Positions 10,732 to 22,173 of a stretch of 64,000 nucleotides of DNA are shown here, piece by piece; within the stretch, counting starts at the first letter, position 1; each line of letters begins with the position of its first letter. This DNA is from Zychaea mexicana. Lineage: Eukaryota; Mucoromycota; Mucoromycetes; Mucorales; Lichtheimiaceae. Location of the stretch: the NCBI RefSeq assembly GCF_025766255.1, contig NW_026516842.1, forward strand, positions 1 through 64,000. The letters run 5' to 3'. The notes beneath the pieces are model-generated. The model worked only from the letters and a program-made list of their open reading frames with translations. It was not told where the DNA came from and ran no database searches. Made by a program: the position numbers and the translations under genes.

Positions 10732-11209
10732 ATGAGTTCCCAAGAGGTATGTCTTTTAAGCTGAAAATATAACCGTCTGCTTTTTCTGAAATCGCGAGCA
10801 TTCACTGAGATTCCTGGAGACTGCATTCTTAAACTGATTGAATACATATTAACTTCTTATTTAACTTCTCATGTGGAGCAGCAACAGCCCACCATTCGCA
10901 CATGTGTTTGTGGATCAACCACTCATCAACGCACCACCTTTTTAGGATGTCGTTTGAATCTGCGTAATATTCGGCGTAGAACTAAGGAGGAGAATGTACG
11001 TTCACTGATAATCACTTTGAGTTACGTGAATAAGTTGTATTGAAATATAAGAGTATCTCCAACGGTCGTTCTAAAATTTTTCTAAAATGGAACGCCGCTA
11101 TCCTAGCAGGACCATAGAATTGCCGTGGTTTTTCCAACGGTCGCGCTATTCTAAAACTGGCTATTGAATTTACTCCTCTGCTCTTTCTACTTCAACCACT
11201 CATTTCACA

Positions 11210-12586
11210 ATGTCAAGCCAAAATATTTGCAGCCTAAAACAAATGTTCGATGAAGACATCGAGGAAGAACGCCAATGTCAGCACAGAGTTGAGCGTCTTC
11301 AGAGAATCGTTGCAGCTGATGACCAAGACGACGATCAAGTGAGAAAACCCAGAAAAGGCTCTGTTCCTAGTCATCTCGTCATTAACCGCGATCGCGTTGG
11401 AGGTCATTGGTGTTTATACAATGACTATTTTGGCGACAATCCTGTTTACCTAGAATACAAGTTCCGTACTCGTTTTCGCATGAGTCGTCGGCTTTTCGAA
11501 CGGATCGTAAGCGAATTGGAGCAGAAAGATGCCTTCTTTCCACAGAAGTATGACGCGGCTCATATGCCTGGATTGACACCGCTGCAGAAAGCGACGGCAG
11601 CAATTCGTCAACTGGCATATGGCGTATCTGCCGATGCGACCGACGAATATGTTCGCCTAGGTGCAAGCACTGCTCTTGAGTGCCTAAAGCGCTTCTGCTT
11701 AGCAATCAGCCGCATCTTTGGTGACGAATACCTGCGCTCACCAAATGAGGATGATATCAAGCGGCTTCTTGATATGGCGGAAAAACGCGGATTCCCTGGC
11801 ATGCTCGGTTCCTTGGACTGCATGCATTGGGAATGGAAAAACTGTCCTGCCGGATGGAAAGGCCAATATCAAGGCAAAGAGAAGAAAGCTACAGTAATTC
11901 TTGAGGCTGTAGCAGACTTCGAAACATGGATCTGGCACGCGTTCTTCGGTCTCCCAGGTACACTGAATGACATCAATGTCTTGCAGCGTTCCCCCATCTT
12001 CGATGATCTGGCATCTGATGTTACGTCGCCCGTCAACTTTTCTGTCAATGGCCACAAATACACCAAAGGCTATTATTTAGTTGATGGTATTTATTCACCG
12101 TAGGCTACGTTTATGGATTCAATCACTCATCTGATTGAGAAGAAAAAAAAGGTAAATTTTAACAATGCATATGGAGGGCAGCAACTCTAACTACTTATAT
12201 AGTTGTTTGCCTGTATACAAGAAGCGTACCATAAGGATGTCGAGCGTGCCTTTGGGATCTTGCAAAGTAGATTTGCTGTGATCCGACACCCAGCAAGATT
12301 ATGGCAACCCGACGATTTGTCAATGGTTATGCGCGCATGCATAATCTTACATAACATGATTGTTGAAGATCAGTGCTGCAATCCAGGAGAGGATGTTGCT
12401 GATGACAACGAAGCCGAAGTATTGCGAAGTGTTGGATCGGCGCCCATTTTGACAGTTCGCAGGGATCCAAACACCATGAGCAAATACTTGAATCGCTATG
12501 ATGAGATCAAGGATGTTGCGGTCCACGATCAACTGAAGAACGACCTCGTTGAGCATTTGTGGCAGCACCAAGGCAATATGATCTAG
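11210..12586 (+). pseudogene. PIF/Harbinger DDE transposase
   Basis: Exon 1 is 11210-12151 and exon 2 is 12203-12586; the 51-bp intron (GTAAAT..TATATAG) is in phase 0. Catalytic residues are visible: Asp in GSLDCMHW, Asp in GTLNDINVL and Glu in VERAFG just after the splice. The N-terminal helical region and the RQLAYG motif are typical of the family. One in-frame TAG at 12101-12103 follows DGIYSP, where the family has Trp (DGIY..WATF), a TGG-to-TAG change. Otherwise full length (about 440 codons). The gene ends TAG-TAA at 12584-12589. Works with the neighbouring Myb-like protein, which in this superfamily assists import and TIR binding. Confidence 0.92.
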
Positions 12587-12653
12587 TAAAACACAAAAGA
12601 TATTTTTTATTTACTGTTTTCTATTACTCGTCAACTTCGTCGTCGGTAGTCTG

Positions 12654-13551
12654 TTAAACTTCTACGTCCTGGACAATGGCTTTTGCGATTCTGGCCTTTG
12701 CATTGGCCAAAGCCTCGCCTTTTCTCAGCGTCCAATACTCGAGTTCAGCTCCTGAGTATCTGTCGAGCTGTTCTCGCATCACTTCATCGTCGTTCATTTT
12801 CTCCTGGAGCTCGATGCGCCTGCGGCTGTTCTGGACATGCTCCTCTTCAGCCTTCGCCAATCGAGCGCGATCATCGTCCAATTTACGCTTGCGCGTTCCA
12901 TCCACCTTCTCTTGCTCCTTGGCTTTCTTGCGACCGATTGGGCGCTTCACATACTCAGGTGCGCTTTGATTTGTCACATTGACATACTTGTTACTGAACT
13001 TTGGCTGCTGATGAAGCTCATTGTAACAGTGTTGAAACTTCCAAGCAGATTTCGCAGCTTTCTTATACAGCGTTACTGCGTAGTCTTTCTTCACTCCCAT
13101 ATATTCATCAGTACTGGTATTGTATCGTTTATGAAAACTAGCATCCCCTAACATCATTTTCTTCGTTGTTTCCGCTTTTATTTCGCGCAAGAGCTTTTGC
13201 AAGACAGCCGCAGTATCTAGACATCTCTCTTTGGATAGTACCCCAGCGGCCCGATAGGGCTCCCTGGCTAGTTCGTACATCCTTATCTCCCCCTCTTTGA
13301 AGAAAATCTTTGTAGATAGTCTCCCACAATATTTGGAGGGGAACATCGGTGCCCTTTGACGAACGAGTGGAGGTGGCAAGCCAGGATTGACACAACCACA
13401 CATCCTCTTCATTGCTCCAACTCAGGCCGCGATTGCCAGCTTTTGCTGCTGCTGCTGTCGACGATTCTGCGACAACTTTGGGAACGGTGGTCGATTCGAC
13501 ATGAGATTCGACATTAGTAATGGGGATCGGGGCAGAAGAACTGGAAGACAT
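12654..13551 (-). CDS. PIF/Harbinger Myb-like DNA-binding protein
   Basis: Starts at 13551 (MSSSSSAPIPITNVES) with a Myb/SANT-like domain: GLSWSNEEDVWLCQSW, then ISRYC-type helix with SRYCGCLAKALARNKSG. Around 13140-13155 the frame moves into a second open stretch beginning near MLGDASFHKRYNT that continues with AWKFQHCYNELHQQPKF and a charged coiled-coil tail to 12654. The join needs either a one-base shift or a very short intron, so the gene may be slightly damaged. Convergent with the transposase inside the same TIRs. In characterised PIF/Harbinger systems this protein binds element ends and recruits the transposase. Confidence 0.85.
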
Positions 13552-16500
13552 TGTTGTTGGAAAAGGAAGTGATTTATAAAGAAGAGAGAGCTTTATTTTA
13601 CTGCGTACAACAACGCGATTTTATCTTAGAAAACTTGCCCTAATTTTGGGACGCCTATTCTAAAAACTTTGACCCATTTCTAAAATAGAATAGAAATAGG
13701 ACGACCGTTGGAACTCGAAATTTTCTATTTCGGAATCCTAAAATAGAATTTAGAACGACCGTTGGAGATGCTCTAAGCCTGCTATTATAGGCTACCAAGC
13801 AAACCGAGCAATTCACAGCTAACCAGAATCAAGTGGCATTTGTTGTGGACACTGAAAGTGTGCAAACAGCAACGACGCAAGGTACATATCAAAAGACGAA
13901 AAAAAAACTTCTCTGTATAGAACATAGTTCGCTGAGACTGAGGCATAGTAGCTCAAGAAAATGTTGCTGTACCTACTATTGTAGACGAAAATGCCTCTGT
14001 TGTAACTGATGACGAAGATACTGCTTCCGTTGTTGCCTTTGAAGATGAGGATTCTGATGCTGAAGAGAACACTAATCCTCTTCCACCACAACCGACACGC
14101 ATTTGCCCCAGTTGTGGATCACCCACCCACCAGTGCTCAACCCACCGTTCCTGCCCTTTTAACGCGCGTAATGTCGAGTCTGAACACGGCGCCCAGTTTC
14201 AGATCGCATGCCATGTTCCCTTCCTGCCTGAGTATGTTTTTGGTCCTAGCATCATCAACTACACACTAGGTGATTCGTATCACTGCCATGTTTTGCCACG
14301 CATGGATAGGGCATGTTCCTTTTGCCATGCACTCATGTGGGTAGATAAAAGAGTCTCCTGTTCTTCTGTTTCGCGCCCTCAGTTTGGCATATACTGTAAT
14401 CATGGCAACTTTCGCTTCTCTTCACCCCGTCCATTACCTGCCGACCTTCGTGAATTGGTGACGGATCACAGCCGTGATAATGAAGTTGCTGTCAGTTTTC
14501 ACACTAATAACCGAGCCTACAACAACATGTTTGCTTTTGCATCCATCAAGGCAAACTACGACCGCAACTTGGTAGACGGCAGAAATGGTGTGCCGACGTA
14601 TCGCATCAATGGTACACTATACCATCAAGTTGGATCCTTATGGGCCGAGGATCACGCACAGTCCACATTTGCCCAAATCTACTTCGCTGACACCCAAGAA
14701 CAACTGGCACGCAGGACGACATTGTTTTCTGGCCTCGACCAGGGTATCATTGATCGTATCCAAACTGTCATGACCCGACACAATCCGTTTGCACGCACTC
14801 TGACATCTGCCGCCCAACGCCTTGGTGATCATCCAATTGGGTCACTAAGCGTCGTCATTTATGGCGCATCGGATCTGGGACGCCGCTACGATCAACAAGC
14901 ATATCCAGAGGTCGCAGCAATGGTTGTGGAAAATAGGGTGGGTGGGTCAACCACACCACACGACATCGTCATCCATGACCGTACCCGAGGTTTGCAATAC
15001 GTCAGCTCCCTCCACTCATCCTATCTTCTGCTTCACTATGTCCTGATGTATCCATTTGGTGACCATGGTTGGTTCGCGGGTATGCGGTGTGAAGGAGCGG
15101 ATCGTAACATGCATACAGTAACATTGCTCGACTATTGTGCATATATGCTCATGGTTCGTGGTGGCGACAGTGAGACTTTCGATCATCATTTTGGTCAATT
15201 GTTCCAACAATTGGTTGTCGACAATTATGCAAGAATTGAAGCATCTCGCCTGCTTTTCATTTCGTTGAATCAAGACACTTTACATACCGAACTGTATAGT
15301 GGTATCAGTGATGGTGTAGATCCGCGCCAAGTCGGTTGTGCTGTGATTTTGCCGTCGTTGTTTATGGGTGGTCCGCGGTATATGAAGCAAATGCTTCAAG
15401 ATGGCCTCGCAATTATTCGCCAAAGAGGAACACCAATGCTATTCATCACGTTTACGTGCAATCCCAAATGGCCAGAGATTCTTGCTGAGCTCCATCCTGA
15501 GCAAAAGGCGTATGATCGTGCCGACATCTGTTCCCGCGTATTCCATTTGAAGATTACCGAGTTGCTTAAGCATGTCAAGGAATCCAAGTGCTTTGGTCGT
15601 GTTGAGGGCTATGTCGCCACTGTCGAATTCCAGAAGCGAGGTTTGCCTCATGTCCACATTCTATTAATCCTGAACGAGCAAGACCGCCCTCACACGCCAA
15701 CTGACTATCACCGATTTATATCAGCTGAGTTACCAGACCCTGTGAGACAGCCGCAGCTGTACCACACAGTAACATCAAGCATGATACACGGTCCCTGTGG
15801 CAACGATAACCCCAATACCGTCTGTATGTAGAATGGTCGATGCTCCCAGAGTTATCCAAAGCCGTACAACAATGAGACTCGCGTAAATCGCGACGGTTAC
15901 CCTATGTATAAAAGGGTTTTCAATCCCCAATGTCAGCACGTTTTTGAGCGATCGGGTTTCACCGCTACCAACCAACACGTCGTCCCGTATAACCCCTACC
16001 TCTGTCACAAGTTCAACGCGCATATCAACGTCGAGATCTGTACCTCTGCTCGGGCAATCAAATACCTTTGCAAGTACATCACCAAAGGATCCGACAGAGC
16101 GCAGTTGGAAACAACCCGTTCTACTCCTCCCACTACTACCACCGCCACAACCACTACACCTACTGACCCAGCTGCTGAGTAGACCAATGAAGTCACTGAT
16201 TATCAAAACGCGCGATATATTGGATCCTGTGAGGCAGTATGGCGAGCTTTAGAGTTTCGTGTACACATGCATGATCCCATGGTTGTACATCTCGACATCC
16301 ACCTGCCAGAACAGCAGTTGGTGCGTTTCCGCGACACTATGACACCAGAGCAATTGGCAGCTGCTCGCGAGGCTACAAGGGAGGGCACCAGGCTTTTGGG
16401 CTTTTTTGCTCTTTGTCGTCAGGACGAATCTGCCCAGCAATACAAGTATCCGCAGATTCCCTGTCATTACACTTGGAATGCTCGAGAGCGTCGATGGGAC

Positions 16501-18629
16501 CGCCGCTCCAATCCCCCTTTTAAGAATGTGGTGACGCGCATCTACTCTGCCTCTCTGTCCGATATGGAGTTGTACTGTCTTCACCTTATTTTGCTTTCTG
16601 TGGCTGGACCAAGAAGCTTTGACGATCTCAAACGAGACAGCGACGGCGTGAACCATCCAACATTCCAGCAAGCAGCGTTAGCACGTGGTCTTCTAGAGTC
16701 AGATGATATATGGAATCGTTGCTTAGAAGAAGCATCAGCAGTAGCACCATCTGCATCCGCAATCCGCGCACTTTTTGTGTGCATACTTACCAGTTGCTCG
16801 CCTGCTGATCCACTGTCCTTATGGAACACCTATCGCGATCGAATGGCCGACGACTACTTTTTCGAGATGTGTAGGTCGCTCTCTATGCCAAATGAGGCCG
16901 AAGTGACACCTGATCAACTAGACCAGGTTTACCAAAGAGCACTTGTTGACATCGAGTCACATTTACAAGCAACTGGTCATCATCTGTCAGAATTCCCCTC
17001 TCTCCCTCAAGAGTTTATCACCGAACTTGATCTGTTGCCTCCTTTGGAAGCACTCGAGATTGTCGAACGGCGCGAGTACGATCAGGAAGAGCAGCGTCAT
17101 CTTCTTCAGACGCTGTTGTCAATATTAAACGACGATCAACGACACGCCTTTGACACCATCTCCACTGCCATCAGCCGACCTGACAACGACAACCAACCAC
17201 GTGTTTTTTTCGTGAATGGACCTGGAGGAACTGGCAAGTCTCAGCTGTTCAAGACTCTTTTGAGCCATACGCGCTCCCGCGACATGATTGCACTGCCTGT
17301 CGCTTCTTCCGGTATTGCTGCAATCCTGCTCCCTGGCGGGCGCACTGTACATAGCCGCTTCAAGATTCTGTTGAATGCAGACGCGTCCACTTCCTGCAAT
17401 ATTCGACTCGGTGGTCCTCATGCACACTTGATACAGAGTACCTCTCTTATCATTTGGGATGAAGCTGTTATGTGCAGCAAATGGAATTTCGAAGCTGTTG
17501 ACAGGTCACTTCGTGATGTCATGGGTGCTGTTGACCCTTGCCTGAGCAATGTTGCTTTTGGTAGAAAAGTTGTCGTTTTTAGTGGTGATTTTTGTCAGTT
17601 GCTGCCCGTCGTCAAGAAAGGGACTCGGTCCGAAATTGTTGGTGATTGCATCTGTTCTGCTTCTTTTTGGAGTGATGTTCAAGTATTGCATTTGACCATC
17701 AACATGTGTGTACGTCACGCTGGTCCTGCTGCTCCTGCATTTGCTGAGACACTTCTTGCCATTGGCGATGGACGTGCTCCATATACAGAAAGCGTAGAAA
17801 TCTCTCAGGAATGGTGTATGGATGTAGCAGACACCATGGGTCTTATAGACGCCATATATCCCAACATACGCAATCCACAGCCGCAACCTAAAGATTTCAA
17901 CGCTCGCGCCATATTGGCAGCAAAAAACGTCGACGTCGATGCAATTAACGAGGCAGCCTACGGTATTTTTCCAGGTGAAGGGCGCGATTATGCTGCCAAT
18001 GACCGTATCATAGACGTTGATGACCCAGAAGCAGCAGTGGTCAACTATCCCGTCGAGTTTTTAAACAGTCTCGGCACTAATGGCATACCTAGCCATACAT
18101 TACAGCTCAAGCCTGGCATGCCTGTAGTGCTCATGCGCAACTTGGATCCCGACGCCGGCCTGTGCAATGGCACAAAATATTTGTGACAAGGCTTCTTGAT
18201 CGGTGTATTGCCGTGAAAAGAATTGACTAAGGGCATCGTGGCCTGGAATTTTTCCTTCCACGTATCAATATGTGTACAATGGAAGGAGATTATCCCTTCA
18301 TCCTCTGCCGCCGCCAATTCCCTGTCCGCCCTGCCTTTGCTATGACCATCCACAAAGCGCAAGGGCAAACCCTGCAATATGTCGGTGTCCACCTTGCAGA
18401 AGATGTCTTTGCTCATGGCCAACTATATGTTGCGCTATCTTAGGCAACTGACCCTAACAATCTTCGCGTTGCCATCGATCTCTCAGGGTCTGGACCACCA
18501 CAAACCACCAACATCGTCTACCAAGAAGTTCTCTTGCATCCGCCGGCCTCTGTTCCTGAACAAGCCGAAAATTCACCACCAACCTCTCCCACAACAACAA
18601 TCACCGCATTTCCACCTCCATCACCTTAA

Positions 18630-19036
18630 GCCCTTTTCTGCTCTTTTTCTTTTTGCTTCTAAACTCTTATTTTCACTTATTATCATTTAACGTACAATAG
18701 AATATTCTTACCTCTTCACGGTATCTTTCGTAAGTAGATCTGACGCGAAACAATAAGATATAGAACTACGCGAAGTTGCCGTCACCTTTCAGCTAATTAC
18801 GACAAGCAGCAATAATCTGCCACGATGTTCAAATGAAAGCGGACACATTGATGAACTTTCAAAAATATGTAAGAGCTGTCGATAGCAACAAATAAGTTAT
18901 CCTCGCATTAATAGTGAAATACCAGTCAAAAGTTCCTCTGTCGTCCCTTTTAATTTGACAAACCAACGTGTAGTAGGGTTTCGTGTCATAGTGATAATGA
19001 TAACGTTTAGGGTTATATGTAGTCATAGCAATAAAT
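18630..19036. other. Helitron 3' flank, no gene
   Basis: Pyrimidine-rich after the stop, then unremarkable sequence. Probably the Helitron 3' untranslated region, possibly up to the hairpin at 19037. Confidence 0.4.
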
Positions 19037-19055
19037 AAGCTCGCGAAGCGAGCTT
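19037..19055. other. Hairpin, candidate Helitron 3' structure
   Basis: Perfect 8-bp stem aagctcgc/gcgagctt with a 3-nt loop. Helitrons end in a short hairpin followed by CTRR. The bases after this one (ttggttagggtttag) do not give a clean CTRR, so this is only a candidate. Confidence 0.3.
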
Positions 19056-19059
19056 TGGT

Positions 19060-19200
19060 TAGGGTTTAGAAGGGGGTGTGGGGGGAACCCCCCACCTTGG
19101 GGGTCTGGGGGGAACCCCCAGGAAACATCCAATCCGTTGAATGACCTGGAGTGCAGCGAAGGGGCTCATTCAGCCGAGCGAAGCGAGGCAGGTGGATGTT
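19060..19200. repeat. G-rich block and nested palindromes
   Basis: Four runs of five to six G with short and 13-nt loops around 19071-19118, interleaved with C runs, so both quadruplex and hairpin folding are possible. At about 19122-19200, aacatcc pairs with ggatgtt and tgaatga with tcattca, giving a nested stem. No gene. Confidence 0.55.
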
Positions 19201-19290
19201 GATAAAGAAGAATAAGAGATGACTTGAAAGATGATCTTTATTATTTGATGATGGAGGGGATATTTATATGTTTCCTAAGACTATTGTGTG
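19199..19290 (-). repeat. Solo-LTR-like repeat, fragment (minus orientation)
   Basis: gaataagagatgactt...ctttattatttgatgatgg...atatttatatg matches the inner part of the copies at 19780-19906 and 19935-20095 in the same relative order, but lacks the tttttggcg end. Confidence 0.5.
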
Positions 19291-19699
19291 ATGATAACTC
19301 TAATGAGATGACTACATGTTGTGTTGATGAATGGATACGTGTTCAAAGGATGAAGAACTACGTGTTTTGCCAAACGTGCATTAACGACAATGGACTACGT
19401 GTTCGAATGATGGTAAGGTGGGACAAAAAGGGAAAAGGTAAGACCGATAAATTCTGGCTACGACATCATAGCAAGTTTTGACGGTGACACACCGTTTCCT
19501 TTTTGGATTTTTCCCACTCCCTTTTTGACATATTTTATAGCCATTTCTTCTACCTGTTTCTGTTCCTTCATATTGTAACTCAATCATCCCTTCGCCGTTA
19601 TTCTATAGCTACTTCTTTCTAATTCTTCCATTCACTCACTAGAGCTCAATCTACTATCCAACATTAGCTACAGCTATTCTTTCTATCTTCTTCTGTCGC
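19291..19699. other. Spacer between inverted LTR-like fragments
   Basis: No recognised gene. Open stretches on both strands (19224-19481 and 19381-19587) overlap each other and lack similarity or motif support. Confidence 0.4.
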
Positions 19700-19779
19700 G
19701 CAGCCAACCTTATATACATTATCCACTATATCTTGCATTCATCGTAGTATTCATCATTTTCATATTACCTTGGACAAAA

Positions 19780-19906
19780 CATATAAATAACCTTCCTTAG
19801 TATATACAATAAAGGAGCATCTTCTAAGTCATCTTTTACACTCTCTTTATTCTTGACACCTCTCTTTCTATTGGCTACGGAACTGACCCACCAAAAGGAT
19901 TCGACA
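19780..19906 (+). repeat. Solo-LTR-like repeat, copy 2 (plus orientation)
   Basis: In this orientation the repeat has LTR-like order: TATA-like acatataaataacc, then aataaa-type signals (acaataaag, tttattctt), then attggctacggaactgaccc and ccaaaaggattcgacaa at the end. I infer a U3-R-U5 layout. The strongest evidence is the similarity among copies. Confidence 0.55.
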
Positions 19907-19934
19907 AGTGCTTCTGTTTTTGCTGTAGTATAAT

Positions 19935-20095
19935 ACCTAGTTATCTTGTTGTGTCACTTTTTGGCGAGTCAGTCTGTAGCCAATGAGAAGAGAGAGGAAC
20001 AAAAGGGAAACAAAAGAATAAAGAGAAGATGATTAATACTGTTTATTGTTTGTGATGAGGAGGAATATTTATATATTTTGTCTAAGCTACTGCAG
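19935..20095 (-). repeat. Solo-LTR-like repeat, copy 3
   Basis: tgtcactttttggcgag, gtagccaatgagaagagaga and then atatttatata in the same order as copy 2 read in reverse. Ends next to the TAA target site of the PIF remnant at 20099. Confidence 0.6.
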
Positions 20096-20098
20096 TAA

Positions 20099-20420
20099 GA
20101 GCATCCCCAGTAGTTGTGCCAAATCTTAAATTTAGAATAGAATTTTTTTATTCCCAGCAGTCATTCTATTTCCAAATGCCAATTCCAAATTTGCTATTTT
20201 TCCAATACTGATCCCTAAATTTGAAACGTGCGTTTCAAAATTGAAATCAGGGCGTGCATCTTATTAAAGTCTTCTTCAAACAAAATCTTGAACAAGATGT
20301 CTGACATTAACACCACCAACTCCACTCGAGGCTTTAGTTGGACTGTTGAAGAGGATACGTTGCTGTGCAAGGCTTGGGTTGATAAGACTGTGAACAGTGC
20401 ACAAGGCATGGATCAGTGTA
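20099..20420 (+). mobile_element. PIF/Harbinger remnant (left end)
   Basis: gagcatccccagtagttg preceded by TAA (20096-20098) is a PIF/Harbinger TIR. It contains the start of a Myb-like gene cut at about 20420 by the next element. A similar TIR in reverse (gatctgctgggtgtgctc ending at about 34455, followed by TAG) may be its right end, which would make this the outer shell of the nest. That right-end assignment is tentative because the target triplets differ (TAA, TAG). Confidence 0.6.
20297..20416 (+). pseudogene. Myb-like protein, 5' fragment
   Basis: Starts MSDINTTNSTRGFSWTVEED, followed by a tryptophan-containing helix (LLCKAWVDKT) like the Myb-like proteins at 13551 and 55816. The reading ends abruptly where ggttaaccactag begins. 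The rest of the gene is absent or displaced. Confidence 0.75.
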
Positions 20421-20547
20421 GGAGGTTAACCACTAGCAGCAGTTTTCATTGAAAACTATTAGTTAAGAATTATTTAGGGGTTGAGAATTTTCAAAATTGA
20501 ATTTTATAATAATAATAAAAATAGTAATAAAATATGGAGCCTGAATT

Positions 20548-20560
20548 TAATATTGAAGAA
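20548..20560. repeat. LINE target-site duplication, left copy
   Basis: taatattgaagaa here is repeated exactly at 33316-33328. The LINE lies between. Confidence 0.9.
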
Positions 20561-20643
20561 GAGACATAGTCGAGCATCGCGCGCGGCAAACCACACTTCT
20601 TTCTATACATTTTTTTACCTTCTACACTTGTCAATCTCGCGCA

Positions 20644-22173
20644 TTGTCACACCAAATGAAAACAGAGGCCAACAACGTGCATCCACAAGGAGAATCACAC
20701 AACACAGTCATCGTCTGTACCACAGCTCCATCGAACAAACGACGTTCCAGTGACTCATCCCTGCGTACCCACGTGTCAAGAATTCCCGCAATCAAGCGAC
20801 CTAACACACGTACAGCAACACCACCAATGAGCAACATCCGCTCAGTGCAAGCCAGCGGTCGAAAAGGACGATCACGCTCGCGTTCACCAACAAAAGTAGC
20901 AAACCAACAACGTATCCATCGTGAGAACTCACCAGTCGACGACACTGTATCCGTTCCTCATAACGATGACACGCCGACGGCTGATAGCAACCAAGGATTC
21001 ATCTCGTTCACATCGATCCCATCACTGTCGCCACCAGCAAATGCACTAGCCGAAGTTCTCAGTTGTGTATCTGAACTCGAGAAACGAGCAACGGGTCATG
21101 AACAAGAGTTATTTCAAGCAAAAGAAGAACTACAACACATGCGTGACCTCATCAACGAGAACCAACAACTGCGCTCTGACCTCGCGGTTGCACAAGCTCG
21201 TATAATTGAGCTTGAAAATAGCCAAGCCGGTGTACCACCCACGGATCGACCAACGAACCCAATGGATATGGACGGCATTGCCCGACATGAAGAGATCCTC
21301 ACGACCACCAGCGAGTCAGTACATGCTATACCCACGGACGAATGGGAAAAAGGCCGAGCTGCACGAGAGGCAACGAAGGCATGGCAGCAACACCATTGTG
21401 AGGAACGTTTACAACGACAACTAGCTGCTCTCGACAAACAGCAGCAACGAGAGCATAAGCTAACTCGACAGCAATCATCAGCACAACAGTAGACAACACC
21501 GATCTCATATGCAGCAATCGCACATAGAAACGCTGCCACGAAGAAGAATGCAGTTATGGGGCCACCAACAGAGACGCAGAAGAAGTGAGCTCATCGTACC
21601 TTTGAAGAGGCATCTGACAACACGGCATACACGGTTATTTACATGCCCTCACCACGCCGTACTCTCCATAGCGAAATCCGTCGCGCTTTGCGCCTACTTA
21701 GAGCTGCACAAGAGAGAGTTATAGATATTCACTTCCCTGCCCACAGCGTCGTGGGCCTGCTGATTCACTCCTCGTATGAGCGAGAGTTGCGCGAGCTACT
21801 CACACAGGCGAAACTTACACCAAAGGACAATTTCAATCCAATCGCGGCATCGACGATCGGTGATCCAACATTACTCCGTGATATGACCGAAACGGAACAT
21901 GAAAAAGAAGCCAAAACACTGTATCAAGAACGGATGCTTACCATGTGCATATGGATGCCGAAGAAACATCTGGCCGACGCAATCATGCGGCATTTCACAT
22001 CACTACCAGAAGATCATGATCACCGTATAGGATTGGAATATTTGGCAAAATTCCAAGAAACACACCCTAAGCCTACCCGCCAACGTCGCCAGCCCCTAGT
22101 GACAGAGGCTGAAGCCCGCCATCTGCTAGGTGGTAGCGACAACAATGACGAAGAGCTGGAACTCATGCAAGAA
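20644..22173 (+). pseudogene. LINE ORF1 (RNA-binding/coiled-coil protein)
   Basis: One frame from ATG 20644 to the stop at 22174-22176, broken by TAG at 21490-21492 and TGA at 21586-21588. Visible features: basic Arg/Ser-rich patch (GRSRSRSP, residue about 80), coiled coil (about residues 145-205), a second Gln-rich charged helix (about 240-280), then a C-terminal domain around EIRRALRLLRAAQERVIDI and FPAHSVVGLLIH. The first stop follows AQQ, where Gln would fit. Binds element RNA in related LINEs. Located 5' of ORF2 as expected. Confidence 0.85.

Larger units (their letters stand above)
11051..13773. mobile_element. PIF/Harbinger transposon 1 (complete, two genes)
   Basis: TIRs gagtatctccaacggtcg at 11051 and the reverse complement of gagcatctccaacggtcg ending at 13773, flanked by TAA at 11048-11050 and 13774-13776, the 3-bp TWA duplication typical of PIF/Harbinger. 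Carries convergent genes for a DDE transposase and a Myb-like protein. Inserted in intron 2 of the Helitron gene, where it did not break the coding exons. Confidence 0.95.
10732..18629 (+). pseudogene. Helitron replicase-helicase (RepHel), four exons, damaged
   Basis: Rolling-circle replication initiator fused to a Pif1-type helicase. Exons with matching phases: 10732-10746 (MSSQE), 10882-10995, 13791-13881 and 13949-18629; introns begin GT and end AG. Without the PIF element, intron 2 would be about 70 bp. The N-terminus has zinc-finger cysteines (CVCGSTTHQ; CPSCGSPTHQ). Next come the Rep motif HVH (about 15648, in RGLPHVHILL) and the KYLCKYITK tyrosine motif (about 16060). Helicase motifs: GPGGTGKSQ (about 17218), IIWDEA, FSGDFCQLLP and, near the end, KAQGQTLQ. 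Damage: TAG at 15829-15831 and 16180-16182, a one-base frame change at about 18178, TAA at 18228-18230 and TAG at 18441-18443. The remaining frame is open and well conserved, so inactivation looks recent. Confidence 0.9.

Noticed and set aside
19917..19956. Half of a tRNA-Asp (tagtataatacctagttatc...tgtcac)
   Set aside because: The tgtcac part belongs to the end of the solo-LTR-like repeat shared with other copies, no acceptor or T arm pairs, and the D-arm likeness alone is weak.
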